Part shown: one piece after another, positions 36,692-45,367 of the stretch
Position numbering within the stretch: position 1 is the first letter of the stretch
Layout: each line of letters begins with the position of its first letter
Origin: Saccharopolyspora hordei
GTDB taxonomy: Bacteria > Actinomycetota > Actinomycetes > Mycobacteriales > Pseudonocardiaceae
Length of the DNA: 64,000 nucleotides
Reading direction: 5' to 3'
NCBI RefSeq assembly: GCF_013410345.1
Contig: NZ_JACCFJ010000001.1
Coordinates: 4,816,501-4,880,500 of the forward strand
Translations under genes and position numbers: made by a program
Notes under the pieces: model-generated
Database searches by the model: none
What the model was told of the DNA's origin: nothing
Seen by the model: the letters and a program-made list of their open reading frames with translations, nothing else

Positions 36692-37025
36692 CGGCGCTCT
36701 CCTCTGCACGACGAAGTCGTCCGCGCCCACCAGGGCTCCCCTCCGCCGCCTCCGGTCCGGGGCGGCCGGTCCGGCGGCGGAGCGCTTCCCCCACTCCGCC
36801 GCCGGACCACTGTTCGAACCTCAGTTCGTCGAACTCGCGTTCGAACACAGCCAGACTAGCGCCCCCGACGGCCCACCTCAAGCACTGCGCGATAGCTCAC
36901 CTGTTCGAGGGATGATCAGCGGCGATGATCACCCGGAGGGAGGCGCCGGACGCCGGGTGACCGCCTCGCCACGCGCGGGACACGCCAGGAAGGACGCCGC
37001 GCCGCACACCGGTTAGTGTTCGGCC
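36692..37025. other. Divergent regulatory region, HEPN operon / GNAT
   Basis: A 334-bp gap. It holds the tandem LexA boxes (36814-36844), GC-rich inverted repeats around 36741-36806 in the HEPN leader, and a lone GTTCGA half-site at about 36903-36908. A possible 86-residue frame on the minus strand (36621-36881) reads through the operators and HEPN start and looks spurious. Confidence 0.6.
36814..36844. promoter_or_regulatory. Two abutting LexA (SOS) boxes
   Basis: TCGAACTCGCGTTCGA (36829-36844) is a perfect match to the actinobacterial LexA consensus TCGAAC-N4-GTTCGA. TCGAACCTCAGTTCGT (36814-36829) matches except its last base. They share base 36829, so their centres are 15 bp apart. They lie 123-153 bp upstream of the HEPN gene ATG and about 182-212 bp upstream of the divergent GNAT gene. 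Confidence 0.9.
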
Positions 37026-37595
37026 GTGACCGCCGCTCCTTCACCCCGCCGCGAACGGATCGCCGAGCTGACCGCCGACCAGCTCCGGGCCCGCCTGCCC
37101 GAAGCCCTGCAGATCTACGTGACCGCGATGGGATACCCGCCCTCCACCGTCCAGCAGCGCGCCCCGATGTGGTCGGCGCACATGCTGCGCGCGGGGTGGC
37201 GCTGCGTCGGCGCGTTCACCGACCAGGACGAGCTCATCGGCATCGGCTACGGCTACCTCGGCGCCCCCGGTCAGTGGTGGCACGAGCAGGTCCGCCGCGG
37301 CCTGCTGAGCAGCGGGGCCGAGATTGGCGACTGGCTGGACGACTACTTCGAGCTGACCGAGCTGCACGTGCACCCGTCCGGCCAGGGTGCCGGGCTCGGC
37401 GAGGAGATCCTGCGCCGCCTGCTGGCCGGCGCCCCGGGCACCAAGGTCCTGCTGTCCACCCCGGAGGGACCGACGCGCGCCTGGCGGCTGTACCGCCGGG
37501 TCGGCTTCACCGACGTGCTGCGCAACTACCGGTTCGCCGGCGACCCGCGCCCGTTCGCGGTGCTCGGCCGCCCGCTGCCGCTGGAGCCCCGCTAG
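37026..37595 (+). CDS. GNAT-family N-acetyltransferase
   Basis: A 189-residue acetyltransferase with the acetyl-CoA binding loop LHVHPSGQGAGLGEEIL (Q-G-A-G-L-G) and a C-terminal WRLYRRVGFTDV strand. It resembles GNATs annotated as acting on small amines or peptides, but the substrate is not evident. The start is GTG 37026. It is divergent from the HEPN operon and could be affected by the same LexA boxes. Confidence 0.9.
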   Translation: MTAAPSPRRERIAELTADQLRARLPEALQIYVTAMGYPPSTVQQRAPMWSAHMLRAGWRCVGAFTDQDELIGIGYGYLGAPGQWWHEQVRRGLLSSGAEIGDWLDDYFELTELHVHPSGQGAGLGEEILRRLLAGAPGTKVLLSTPEGPTRAWRLYRRVGFTDVLRNYRFAGDPRPFAVLGRPLPLEPR

Positions 37596-37703
37596 GCCCG
37601 GCATCCGGGCGAAAAACGCGAATAACTTTCACGAAGATCTTGCCCCGCGCCGTGTGATCGTCTTCACTGCGTCACCAGCAGGTGACGACGGGTGGAGGTG
37701 GCG

Positions 37704-38699
37704 ATGGGCCGGGTGGGACTGCTGCGCAGAGCGGGGGCGATCGCGGTGTCGGTGGTGGCGGGCGTGTCCCTGGCGGCCGCCCCGGCCACGGCCGGACCCC
37801 GGTACCAGCACTACGTCGCCCTCGGCGACTCGTTCACCTCGGGGCCGCTCATCCCGTGGATGCGGCTGGACCCGCTGCTGTGCGGGCGGTCCACGAACAA
37901 CTACCCGGCCCTGCTGGCGCGCGAGCTCGAACCGGCGGAGTTCACCGACGTCAGCTGCGGCGGCGCGGACACCACGGACATGACCAGCGCCCAGGACTGG
38001 TACACCGGGCCGCAGTTCGACGCGCTCACCGAGGACACGGACCTGGTCACGCTGGGCATCGGCGGGAACGACTTCGACGTCTTCAGCGACGCCATCAACG
38101 TCTGCTCCAGCCTGCGGGCCACCGACCCGGTCGGATCACCGTGCCGGGAGCACTTCGCCGTCGACGGCGGCGACGACCTCATGCGGCGCATCGAGCTCAC
38201 CGGGCACCGCGTGGCGGAGGTCGTCCGGGGCGTGCGGGAGCGCTCGCCGCAGGCGCGGGTCCTGGTCATCGGCTACCCGCGCATCGTGCCGGAGGAGGGC
38301 TACTGCCCGGACGTCCTGCCGATCGCCGACGGCGACTACCGCTACGCGGACGAGGTCGAGCAGGCGCTCAACGCCGCGATCGCCGACGCGGCGCAGCGCA
38401 CCGGCGCCACCTTCGTCGACACCTACGGCCCGTCCGAGGGACATGACGCGTGCGCGACCGGGGACGCGGCCTGGATCAACGGCCAGCACCTGAGCCCGGT
38501 GGCGGCGCCCTACCACCCGTTCGCCTCGGCGATGGCCGCGCAGGCCAGCATCATCGCCGACGTGCTGCGCGGCGCGGAGCCGGACGTCGCCGCGGCCGAG
38601 CGCGCCGCCGACCGCGCGGCCGAGGAGACCGCGCGCCAGGCCGACCGCACCGACCCCGCGGCCCGCGCGCGCCTGCTCGAGCACCAGCGGACCTGGTGA
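37704..38699 (+). CDS. Secreted SGNH/GDSL hydrolase (lipase/esterase)
   Basis: A 331-residue extracellular esterase-type enzyme. The signal peptide (about 1-31, ending TAGP) is followed by block I YVALGDSFTSGP with nucleophile Ser, block III GIGGNDFD, and the C-terminal His block HLSPVAAPYHPFA. Extra cysteines (CGRSTNN, SCGGADT, CSSLRAT, PCREHF) suggest disulfides, as in Streptomyces GDSL lipases. An alanine/arginine-rich tail closes the protein. ATG 37704 was chosen because GGAGG lies 7 bases upstream; an in-frame GTG at 37692 is less likely. Confidence 0.92.
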   Translation: MGRVGLLRRAGAIAVSVVAGVSLAAAPATAGPRYQHYVALGDSFTSGPLIPWMRLDPLLCGRSTNNYPALLARELEPAEFTDVSCGGADTTDMTSAQDWYTGPQFDALTEDTDLVTLGIGGNDFDVFSDAINVCSSLRATDPVGSPCREHFAVDGGDDLMRRIELTGHRVAEVVRGVRERSPQARVLVIGYPRIVPEEGYCPDVLPIADGDYRYADEVEQALNAAIADAAQRTGATFVDTYGPSEGHDACATGDAAWINGQHLSPVAAPYHPFASAMAAQASIIADVLRGAEPDVAAAERAADRAAEETARQADRTDPAARARLLEHQRTW

Positions 38700-38703
38700 C
38701 GGG

Positions 38704-38735
38704 CGCCTCCCGCCGGGGTGAGCCGGCGGGAGGCG
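38704..38735. terminator. Bidirectional hairpin terminator
   Basis: A perfect 13-bp stem CGCCTCCCGCCGG / CCGGCGGGAGGCG with a 6-base loop, located between the convergent SGNH hydrolase and DUF885 genes. It starts 4 bases after the SGNH stop and has no T-run, as usual in high-GC actinobacteria. Confidence 0.8.
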
Positions 38736-38741
38736 TGCCGT

Positions 38742-40421
38742 CTACAGCCGCGCGAGCTGTTCGCGGAGGGTGTCCAGCCCCATGCCGCCCATGCGCAGGG
38801 CCGTCGTGTGGAACTCCTTGACGTCGAAGTCCGCGCCGTGGCGCTGCTTCGCCTCGTCGCGGGCCGCCCGCCAGAGCCGCTCGCCGAGCTTGTACGAGGG
38901 GGCCTGGCCTGGCCAGCCCAGGTAGCGGTCGATCTCGTCGCGGACGTGCTGCGGGTCGGTGATCGTCCGGCTGAGCATGAACTCCAGGCCCAGCTCCGGG
39001 GTCCAGCGCTCGCCCTCGTGGAAGCCGGTGCCCGCCGGGATCTCCAGCTCGAGGTGCATGCCGATGTCGACCACCACGCGCGCCGCGCGGAACAGCTGGT
39101 CGTTGAGCATGCCCAGCAGGTCGCCGTCGTCCTCGAGGTAGCCCAGCTCGCGCATCAAGCGCTCGGCGTAGAGCGCCCAGCCCTCGCCGTGCCCGGACAC
39201 GAAGCAGGCCAGCCGCTGGAACTTGTTCAGCCGCTCCGCCTGGTGCACCGCGGTCGCCACCTGGAGGTGATGCCCCGGGACGCCCTCGTGGTACACGGTC
39301 GAGACCTCGCGCCAGGTCGGGAAGTCCTCCTTGTCGGCGGGCACCGACCACCACATCCGGCCCGGCCGGGAGAAGTCCTCGGTCGGCCCGGTGTAGTAGG
39401 CGCCGACTCCGCCGCCCGGGGGCGCGATCCGGCACTCGAGCTCCATCAGCGGGTCCGGGATGTCGAAGTGCGTCCCGCGCAGGTCCTGCAGCGCCTGGTC
39501 GGACAACCGCTGCATCCACTCCTCGAACGCCTTCTGGCCGCGCACCCGGTAGCGCGGGTCGGCGTCGAGCGCCGCGGCGGCCTCGGCCAGCGTCGCGCCC
39601 GGCTTGATCCGGTCCGCGACCTGCTTCATCTCCGCCTCGATGCCGGCGAACTCCTCCCAGCCCCACTCGTAGGCCTCGCGCAGGTCCAGCCGGGCGCCGG
39701 TGAAGTACCGCGACCACAGCCGGTACCGCTCCTCGCCGACGGCGTCCTTCGCCGGCGCCTTCGGCAGCAGCTCGGTGCGCAGGAAGTCGGCGAGCCCGGC
39801 GTAGGCCTCGGCGGCCGACTCCGCCGCCGTGTCGAGGTCGCGGCGCAGCGGCTCGTCGACGCCCTCGGCGCGCTCCACCATCGCGGCGAAGAACGACTTC
39901 CCGCCGCGTCCGGCCCAGGTGTCGCACTGCTCGGCGACCTTGGTGACCTGCCGCGCCGCCGCCACGTTGCCGTCCGCGGCCGCCGCCAGCAGGCCGGCGC
40001 GCAGCCCCAGCACCGCCTCGGGCACCACCGACATGCGGCGGGCGATGGTGCGCCAGTGCTCCGGGGTGTCGGTCGGCATCAGGTCGAAGACCTGCCGCAG
40101 GTCCTGCGCCGGCGAGGCGATCACGTTGAGCGCGGACATGTCCGCACCGATCTCGTGCAGCTCCAGGTCCAGTCCCACCCGCTCGGTGAACACCGCCTGC
40201 GCGATGCGCTCCGAGTCGTCGCGCGGCTCGGCGGCCTGCACCGCCGCCAGGCTGCGGCGGGCCAGCTCGGCGCGCGCCCGGTGCCCGTCCGGCGAGTAGT
40301 CGGTCAGCTCGTCTTCCCCACCTGGCACACCCAGGTACGTCGCGGCGATCGGGTCGAGCGCGGCCAGCTCGTCGACGAACCGGTCGCTGATCTCGTGCAC
40401 GCCGTCGTGGTCAACTCCCAT
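38742..40421 (-). CDS. DUF885-family metallopeptidase-like protein
   Basis: A 559-residue protein with the gluzincin-like motif VYHEGVPGHHLQ (H-E-G-V-P-G-H-H, around residue 376). It is mostly helical and has no signal peptide, so it is probably cytosolic. Family members are predicted zinc peptidases/carboxypeptidases. The length fits the family. It is convergent with the SGNH gene and divergent from lppM. The likely substrate is unknown. Confidence 0.92.
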   Translation of the reverse strand: MGVDHDGVHEISDRFVDELAALDPIAATYLGVPGGEDELTDYSPDGHRARAELARRSLAAVQAAEPRDDSERIAQAVFTERVGLDLELHEIGADMSALNVIASPAQDLRQVFDLMPTDTPEHWRTIARRMSVVPEAVLGLRAGLLAAAADGNVAAARQVTKVAEQCDTWAGRGGKSFFAAMVERAEGVDEPLRRDLDTAAESAAEAYAGLADFLRTELLPKAPAKDAVGEERYRLWSRYFTGARLDLREAYEWGWEEFAGIEAEMKQVADRIKPGATLAEAAAALDADPRYRVRGQKAFEEWMQRLSDQALQDLRGTHFDIPDPLMELECRIAPPGGGVGAYYTGPTEDFSRPGRMWWSVPADKEDFPTWREVSTVYHEGVPGHHLQVATAVHQAERLNKFQRLACFVSGHGEGWALYAERLMRELGYLEDDGDLLGMLNDQLFRAARVVVDIGMHLELEIPAGTGFHEGERWTPELGLEFMLSRTITDPQHVRDEIDRYLGWPGQAPSYKLGERLWRAARDEAKQRHGADFDVKEFHTTALRMGGMGLDTLREQLARL

Positions 40422-40518
40422 GCCGCCACGCTATCGCGGTCGGTGTCCCCGCACGCACTGCGACGATGGGGGGACGCGCGGTCGGCAGGATCGGCCGCCA
40501 GGTGCGAAGATCCCCCAG

Positions 40519-41196
40519 GTGGAGGGTGGGAAACCGCGCCGTCGCGCGGCATCGCTGCTGGTGCTGTTCACCGTGCTCGGTGCGCTGCTCAGCGGGTGCC
40601 TGCGCGTCAACGCTTCGGTCAACGTCTCCGGGGACGACCTGGTGTCCGGCGAGGTGCTGGTGGCCGCCGAGACGCTCGACGGCACGCCGCCGTTCGAGCT
40701 GCGCCCGCCGGAGGCGCTGGCCGACCGGGTCGAGGTCACCCCGTACCGCGGCGAGGGCCGCGCCGGACACCGGCTGTCGTTCCACGACCTGAGCTTCGCC
40801 GAGGTGGAACACCTGGCCGCGGCGCTCACCCAGTCCGACTCCCGGTACCGGCTGGAGCTGTCCCGAGCGGGCTCGCTGGTCATCTTCGACGGGTCGGTGG
40901 ACCTGACCCCGCTGGCCGACACCGCCTCCACGGTGGAGCTCACGGTCAGCGCCCCGGGCGAGATCACCAACGCCAACGGCCAGGAGTCGGCGGGCACCGT
41001 CAGCTGGACGCTGGAGCCGGGGTCGGTCACCGAGATGTCGGCGACCTACCAGTACTCGAGCGCGGCCGGGGACTGGCTCGGCTGGGCGCTGCTGGTCGGC
41101 GCCCTCACCCTCGTCGCGGCGGCTCTGGTGGGCGTGCTCGCGCTGCGCACGCACCTGCGCACCCGCGCCGAGCAGGAGGTCGAGGCGAACGTCTGA
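40519..41196 (+). CDS. lppM: LppM-like lipoprotein
   Basis: A 225-residue lipoprotein. The signal peptide ends at lipobox LLSGC (Cys26 or so), an extracellular beta-rich domain (about 30-185) carries RVNASVNVSGDDLVSGEVLV and YRLELSRAGSLVIFDGSVDL, and a C-terminal membrane helix (about 187-210) follows. The same two-part anchor occurs in mycobacterial LppM (Rv2171), which sits next to a metF-like gene and idsA2 as here. The GTG at 40519 has almost no ribosome-binding site, so translation may be leaderless. The C-terminal helix after the lipobox is unusual for a plain lipoprotein. Confidence 0.88.
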   Translation: MEGGKPRRRAASLLVLFTVLGALLSGCLRVNASVNVSGDDLVSGEVLVAAETLDGTPPFELRPPEALADRVEVTPYRGEGRAGHRLSFHDLSFAEVEHLAAALTQSDSRYRLELSRAGSLVIFDGSVDLTPLADTASTVELTVSAPGEITNANGQESAGTVSWTLEPGSVTEMSATYQYSSAAGDWLGWALLVGALTLVAAALVGVLALRTHLRTRAEQEVEANV

Positions 41197-41205
41197 ACCC
41201 CGCCG

Positions 41206-42073
41206 TCACAACCCGAGCGAGGCCACCACCTGGCGCGTCGCCTTGGAACGGTTGAGGGTGTAGAAGTGCAGCGCAGGCACCCCTTCCGCGATCAGCCGCT
41301 CGCAGAGCCGGGTCACCACGTCCACCCCGGCCTGCCGGAACCCGGCCGGGTCGTCGACCAACGGGAGCAGTCGGTCGGCGATGGCCCGGGGCACCGGCAC
41401 CCCGGCGAGCTCGCCGAACTTCGCCAGCACCCGCGGCGTCGTGATCGGCATGACCCCCGGCAGCAGCGGCACGTGGCAGCCGCGCGCGGCCATCCGGTCG
41501 CGCAGCCGCAGGAAGTGCTCCGGCTCCAGGAACAGCTGGGCGATGGCGAAGTCCGCCCCGGCGCGGACCTTGCGGACCAGGTGGTCGGCGTCGGTCTCCA
41601 GGTCGGTCGACCGCGGGTGCCCGTGCGGGAAGGCCGCCACGCCGACGCAGAAGTCGCCGAGCTCGCGGACCAGCCGCACCAGCTCCTCGGCGTGCTCCAG
41701 CCCCTCCGGGTGGCGGACCCACGGGCCGGTGGGGTCGCCGGGCGGGTCACCGCGCACCGCCAGCACGTTGCGCACCCCGGACGCGGCGTACCAGCCGACG
41801 GCGTGGCGCAGCTCGGCCACGGAGTGGTCGACGGCGGTCAGGTGCGCCACCGGGGTCAGCGTGGTCTCCTGCGCGATGCGCGCGGTGGTCCGGACGGTGC
41901 GGTCGCGGCTGGAGCCGCCCGCGCCGTAGGGTCACCGACACGAACGCCGGGTCCAGGGGCTCCAGGTCGCGCACCGCCCGCCAGAGGACGCGCTCCTCGT
42001 CGTCGTTGCGGGGAGGGAAGAACTCGACCGAGAAGGTCGTCCGCCCGGTGCGCAACCGGTCCACCAGTGCCAT
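41206..42073 (-). pseudogene. metF: Methylenetetrahydrofolate reductase-like gene (metF), interrupted by a +1 frameshift
   Basis: Reduces 5,10-methylene-THF to 5-methyl-THF (full frame about 288 aa). The N-terminus MALVDRLRTGRTTFSVEFFP and RDLEPLDPAFVSVT reads in one frame to 41932. The rest of the protein (AHLTAVDHSVAELRHAVGWY onward, with DFAIAQLFLEPEHFLRLRD and LHFYTLNRSKATRQV) reads in another frame. The junction is the GGG run at 41929-41931 (plus strand); deleting one base gives V-T-Y-G-A-G-G-S-S-R, the conserved MetF motif. The defect may be real or a sequencing error. It is divergent from idsA2 and convergent with lppM. Confidence 0.88.
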
Positions 42074-42181
42074 GCGGCGCAGCATACGAGCGTGGCTACG
42101 CTCCGAAGTCTTCTCAGTGACTGGGAGCGAACCAGTGGCCCCGAGCGGGCGAGCCAGAACAACATCGCGGAGGATGGTGGG

Positions 42182-43309
42182 ATGCCCCCATCACATTCGG
42201 TTACCGCGCAAGCGACCAACGAGGACACCGTCGTGGAGTCGAACCTTCCCGAGCAGGTCCAGCAGGAGCTGACCGAATTCTTGCGGTCCCGCCGCGCCGA
42301 AGCGGACGACCTCGACCCGGCCTTCCAGGCCGCGGTGGTGGAACTGGCCGGCTTCGTGCTCGGCGGCGGCAAACGGATCCGCCCCACGTTCGCCTGGTGG
42401 GGGTGGCGTGCTGCCGGCGGTGGCGCGGAGGGCCGGGAGGCGGTGGCGATGCTGCGCGCCGCCAGCGCCCTGGAGCTGCTGCAGGCCTGCGCGCTGGTGC
42501 ACGACGACCTCATCGACGGGTCCGACACCCGGCGCGGCGGCCCGACCGTGCACCGCCGGTTCGAGCAGGTGCACCGGGAGTCCGGCTTCGCCGGTGACGG
42601 CGAGCAGTTCGGCATGGCCGCCGCCGTGCTGCTCGGCGACCTCGCGCTGTCCTGGGCCGACGACATGCTGCACGGCGCCGGCATCCCGCCGGCCGCGCTG
42701 GCCCGGGCGCTGCGGCCGTGGCGCGCGATGCGCACCGAGGTGCTCGCCGGGCAGTACCTGGACGTGCTCGGCCAGGTCCGCGGCGACGAGACGCCGCAGG
42801 CCGCGCTGCGGATCTGCCAGCTCAAGTCCGCCTCCTACACCGTGCAGCGCCCGCTGGAGCTGGGCGCGGAGGTCGCCGGGGCGAGCCCGGAGGCGCTGGA
42901 GGCGCTGCGCCGGTTCGGCTCCGACATCGGCGTCGCCTTCCAGCTGCGCGACGACCTGCTCGGCGTCTTCGGCGACCCCGGCGTGACCGGCAAGCCCGCG
43001 GGCGACGACCTGCGCGAGGGCAAGCGGACGGTGCTCATCGCCGAGGCCGCGGCCACCGCCCGGGAGAAGGGCGACCAGGAGGCCCTGGACCTGCTGCACG
43101 GCGTCCTCGGCGACCCGGACCTCGACGAGCAGCGCGTGGAGCAGGCGCGGGAGGTGCTCACCCGGCTCGGCGCCGTCGCGGCGGTGGAGGAGCGCATCAC
43201 CGACCTGACCGCCTCCGCGCTGCACGCGCTGCACGGCGCGGACCTGGCCGAACCGGCCGCGTCGCGGCTCGCCGAGCTGGCCGTCGCGGTCACCGACCGG
43301 ACCCGCTGA
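42182..43309 (+). CDS. idsA2: Polyprenyl (geranylgeranyl-type) diphosphate synthase
   Basis: Trans-isoprenyl diphosphate synthase (375 aa). The first Asp-rich motif is VHDDLIDGSDTRRG and the second is FQLRDDLLGVFGDPGVTGKP. The N-terminal GGGKRIRPTFAWWG contacts pyrophosphate. The small or bulky residue before the first Asp motif that sets product length was not resolved. ATG 42182 follows GGAGGA. The stop overlaps the next gene's ATG (TGATG), so it is coupled to the desaturase gene. Synteny points to Rv2173 idsA2. Confidence 0.92.
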   Translation: MPPSHSVTAQATNEDTVVESNLPEQVQQELTEFLRSRRAEADDLDPAFQAAVVELAGFVLGGGKRIRPTFAWWGWRAAGGGAEGREAVAMLRAASALELLQACALVHDDLIDGSDTRRGGPTVHRRFEQVHRESGFAGDGEQFGMAAAVLLGDLALSWADDMLHGAGIPPAALARALRPWRAMRTEVLAGQYLDVLGQVRGDETPQAALRICQLKSASYTVQRPLELGAEVAGASPEALEALRRFGSDIGVAFQLRDDLLGVFGDPGVTGKPAGDDLREGKRTVLIAEAAATAREKGDQEALDLLHGVLGDPDLDEQRVEQAREVLTRLGAVAAVEERITDLTASALHALHGADLAEPAASRLAELAVAVTDRTR

Positions 43310-44778
43310 TGCGCACCACCAGCGGCCGCAGCGACCGCGTGCTGGTCGTCGGCGCCGGGCTCGCCGGCCTGGCCGCGGCGCTGCACCTGGCCGGGGCGGG
43401 GCGGCAGGTGACGGTGGTGGAGCGGGCGCCGGCGCCGGGCGGCCGCGCCGGGCTGCACCAGCTGGACGGCTACCGCATCGACACCGGCCCGACCGTGCTG
43501 ACCATGCCGGAGCTGGTCGACGAGGCGCTGCAGGCGGTCGGTGCGTCGCTGGCCGACCGCCTCGACCTGGTCCCGCTGCACCCGGCGTACCAGGCGCGCT
43601 TCGCCGACGGCTCGGTGCTGGACGTGCACACCGACGCCGAGGCGATGGAGCAGGAGGTGCGCCGGTTCGCCGGGCCCGCGGAGGCGGCCGGGTACCGGCG
43701 GCTGCGCCGCTGGTTGGTCGAGGTGTACCGGGCGGAGATGCACCGGTTCATCGACGCGAACTTCGACTCCCCGCTGGACCTGCTGTCACCGGAGCTGCTC
43801 CGGCTGGCCGCGCTGGGTGGCTTCGGCCGCCTCGGCGCCGCGGTCGGCCGCTTCCTGGGCGACGAACGGCTGCGCCGGGTGTTCTCCTTCCAGGCCCTCT
43901 ACGCGGGCCTCGACCCGCGGCGCGCGCTGGCGCTGTACGCGGTGATCTCCTACATGGACACCGTCGGCGGCGTGTGGTTCCCGCGCGGCGGCATGCACGC
44001 GGTGCCGCGGGCCCTCGCCGACGCCGCCGCGGACGCCGGGGTCGCGTTCCGCTACGGAACCGAGGTCACCGACCTGGAACGGCGCGGCGACCGCGTCGTC
44101 GCGGCACGCACCGCGACCGGCGAGCGGCTCCGCGCCGACGCCTTCGTGCTCACCCCGGACCTGCCGGTGGTGCACCGGTTGCTGGGACGGCGGCCCCGGC
44201 GGCGGCTGCGCTGGTCCCCCTCGGCCGTGGTGCTGCACGCGGGGACCACGCGCAGCTGGTCCGAGGCGCACCACACGATCTCCTTCGGCGCCGCCTGGGA
44301 GCAGACGTTCACCGAGATCATCCGCGACGGCGCGCTGATGAGCGACCCGTCGCTGCTGGTCACGCGGCCGACCGCGACCGACCCGACGCTCGCGCCGGCC
44401 GGCCGCGAACTGCACTACCTGCTCGCCCCGTGCCCGAACCTGGCCACCGGGCCGATCGACTGGGCGCGGGTGGGCCCGGCCTACCGCGACGAGCTGCTGC
44501 GCACCGCGGAGCGGCGCGGGTTCACCGGCCTGGAGAGCTCGATCGAGGTGCAGGAGCTGGTCACGCCCGCGGACTGGGCCGCGCAGGGGCACGCCGCGGG
44601 GACTCCGTTCTCCGCCGCGCACACCTTCCCGCAGACCGGTCCGTTCCGCCCGCGGAACCTGGTCCGCGGGCTGGGCAACGTCGTGCTGGCCGGCTCCGGG
44701 ACCACCCCCGGGGTCGGCGTGCCCCCCGTGCTGGTCTCCGGCAAGCTCGCGGCGCAGCGCATCACCGGCAGGCGGTGA
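43309..44778 (+). CDS. Phytoene desaturase-type FAD oxidoreductase (CrtI-like)
   Basis: A 489-residue amine-oxidase-fold flavoprotein. The FAD-binding GAGLAGLAAALHLAGAGRQV (about 15-34) and the GGRAGLHQ motif are at the N-terminus, and the C-terminal NVVLAGSGTTPGVGVPPVLV matches the CrtI C-terminal motif. It probably desaturates or dehydrogenates a long isoprenoid. No phytoene synthase (crtB) or cyclase is in the window, so the product cannot be named. It is translationally coupled to the polyprenyl synthase. Confidence 0.88.
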   Translation: MRTTSGRSDRVLVVGAGLAGLAAALHLAGAGRQVTVVERAPAPGGRAGLHQLDGYRIDTGPTVLTMPELVDEALQAVGASLADRLDLVPLHPAYQARFADGSVLDVHTDAEAMEQEVRRFAGPAEAAGYRRLRRWLVEVYRAEMHRFIDANFDSPLDLLSPELLRLAALGGFGRLGAAVGRFLGDERLRRVFSFQALYAGLDPRRALALYAVISYMDTVGGVWFPRGGMHAVPRALADAAADAGVAFRYGTEVTDLERRGDRVVAARTATGERLRADAFVLTPDLPVVHRLLGRRPRRRLRWSPSAVVLHAGTTRSWSEAHHTISFGAAWEQTFTEIIRDGALMSDPSLLVTRPTATDPTLAPAGRELHYLLAPCPNLATGPIDWARVGPAYRDELLRTAERRGFTGLESSIEVQELVTPADWAAQGHAAGTPFSAAHTFPQTGPFRPRNLVRGLGNVVLAGSGTTPGVGVPPVLVSGKLAAQRITGRR

Positions 44779-44809
44779 GCGCGCAGCCGTGCGCAGCACC
44801 GCTGCGCGC
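44779..44809. terminator. Hairpin between convergent genes
   Basis: GCGCGCAGC (44779-44787) pairs with GCTGCGCGC (44801-44809) around a 13-base loop, directly after the desaturase stop and 12 bases before the end of the convergent Rv2175c-like gene. Confidence 0.6.
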
Positions 44810-44820
44810 CCGCGGGCGCG

Positions 44821-45186
44821 TCAGAAGCCCATCGCCTGGGCGCGGCGCTTGACCTCCCGGCCCCGGTCGCCGCGCAGGGCCTCGATCGGGGTCCCCGGCA
44901 GCGAGTCGTCCGGGGTGAACAGCCAGCGGAGGATCTCGTCGTCGTGGTAGCCGGCGTCCCGGAGCAGGGTGATCGTGCCGGGCAGTCCCTTCACGACCTC
45001 GTTCCCGGCGAGGAACGGTGCGGGCACGCCGAGCACGGAGCCGCGGCGCAGCGCCAGCAGGTGTCCATCACGAATCATCTGGTGCACCCGGGTCACGGAC
45101 CGACCGATCCGCTCGGCGACGGTCTCCAGCGGAACGACCTCCACATCGGGAGCGAGAACGTCCGGGGCAGCTGGGATCGCACTCAC
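44821..45186 (-). CDS. Rv2175c-type DNA-binding protein
   Basis: A 121-residue protein with a helix-turn-helix at about residues 24-45 (VAERIGRSVTRVHQMIRDGH) and a compact C-terminal domain (GTITLLRDAGYHDDEILRWL, FTPDDSLPGTPIEALRG). The M. tuberculosis homologue binds DNA and is a substrate of PknL, encoded beside it; here pknL is divergent with 181 bp between starts. It starts at GTG 45186. Confidence 0.9.
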   Translation of the reverse strand: MSAIPAAPDVLAPDVEVVPLETVAERIGRSVTRVHQMIRDGHLLALRRGSVLGVPAPFLAGNEVVKGLPGTITLLRDAGYHDDEILRWLFTPDDSLPGTPIEALRGDRGREVKRRAQAMGF

Positions 45187-45367
45187 GCTGATACTTTGCC
45201 ACACCGCGGGGTCGGACGCCGAGCACCCGCACGGCGGGATCCTCGTGCGCAGGACCGTCGGCGCCGCCCCGCGACGACGATCATGGACCTCCCTCGACCT
45301 GGCCTCGGCACGTCGGCCGCACCTGCCACAATCGGGGGTGGAACGGTTACCCGGCGGTTGGCGGACA

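Noticed and set aside
36621-36881. An 86-codon minus-strand frame through the LexA boxes and the start of the HEPN gene
   Set aside because: Part of its sequence is the operator itself and it overlaps the HEPN coding start in another frame; no family match.
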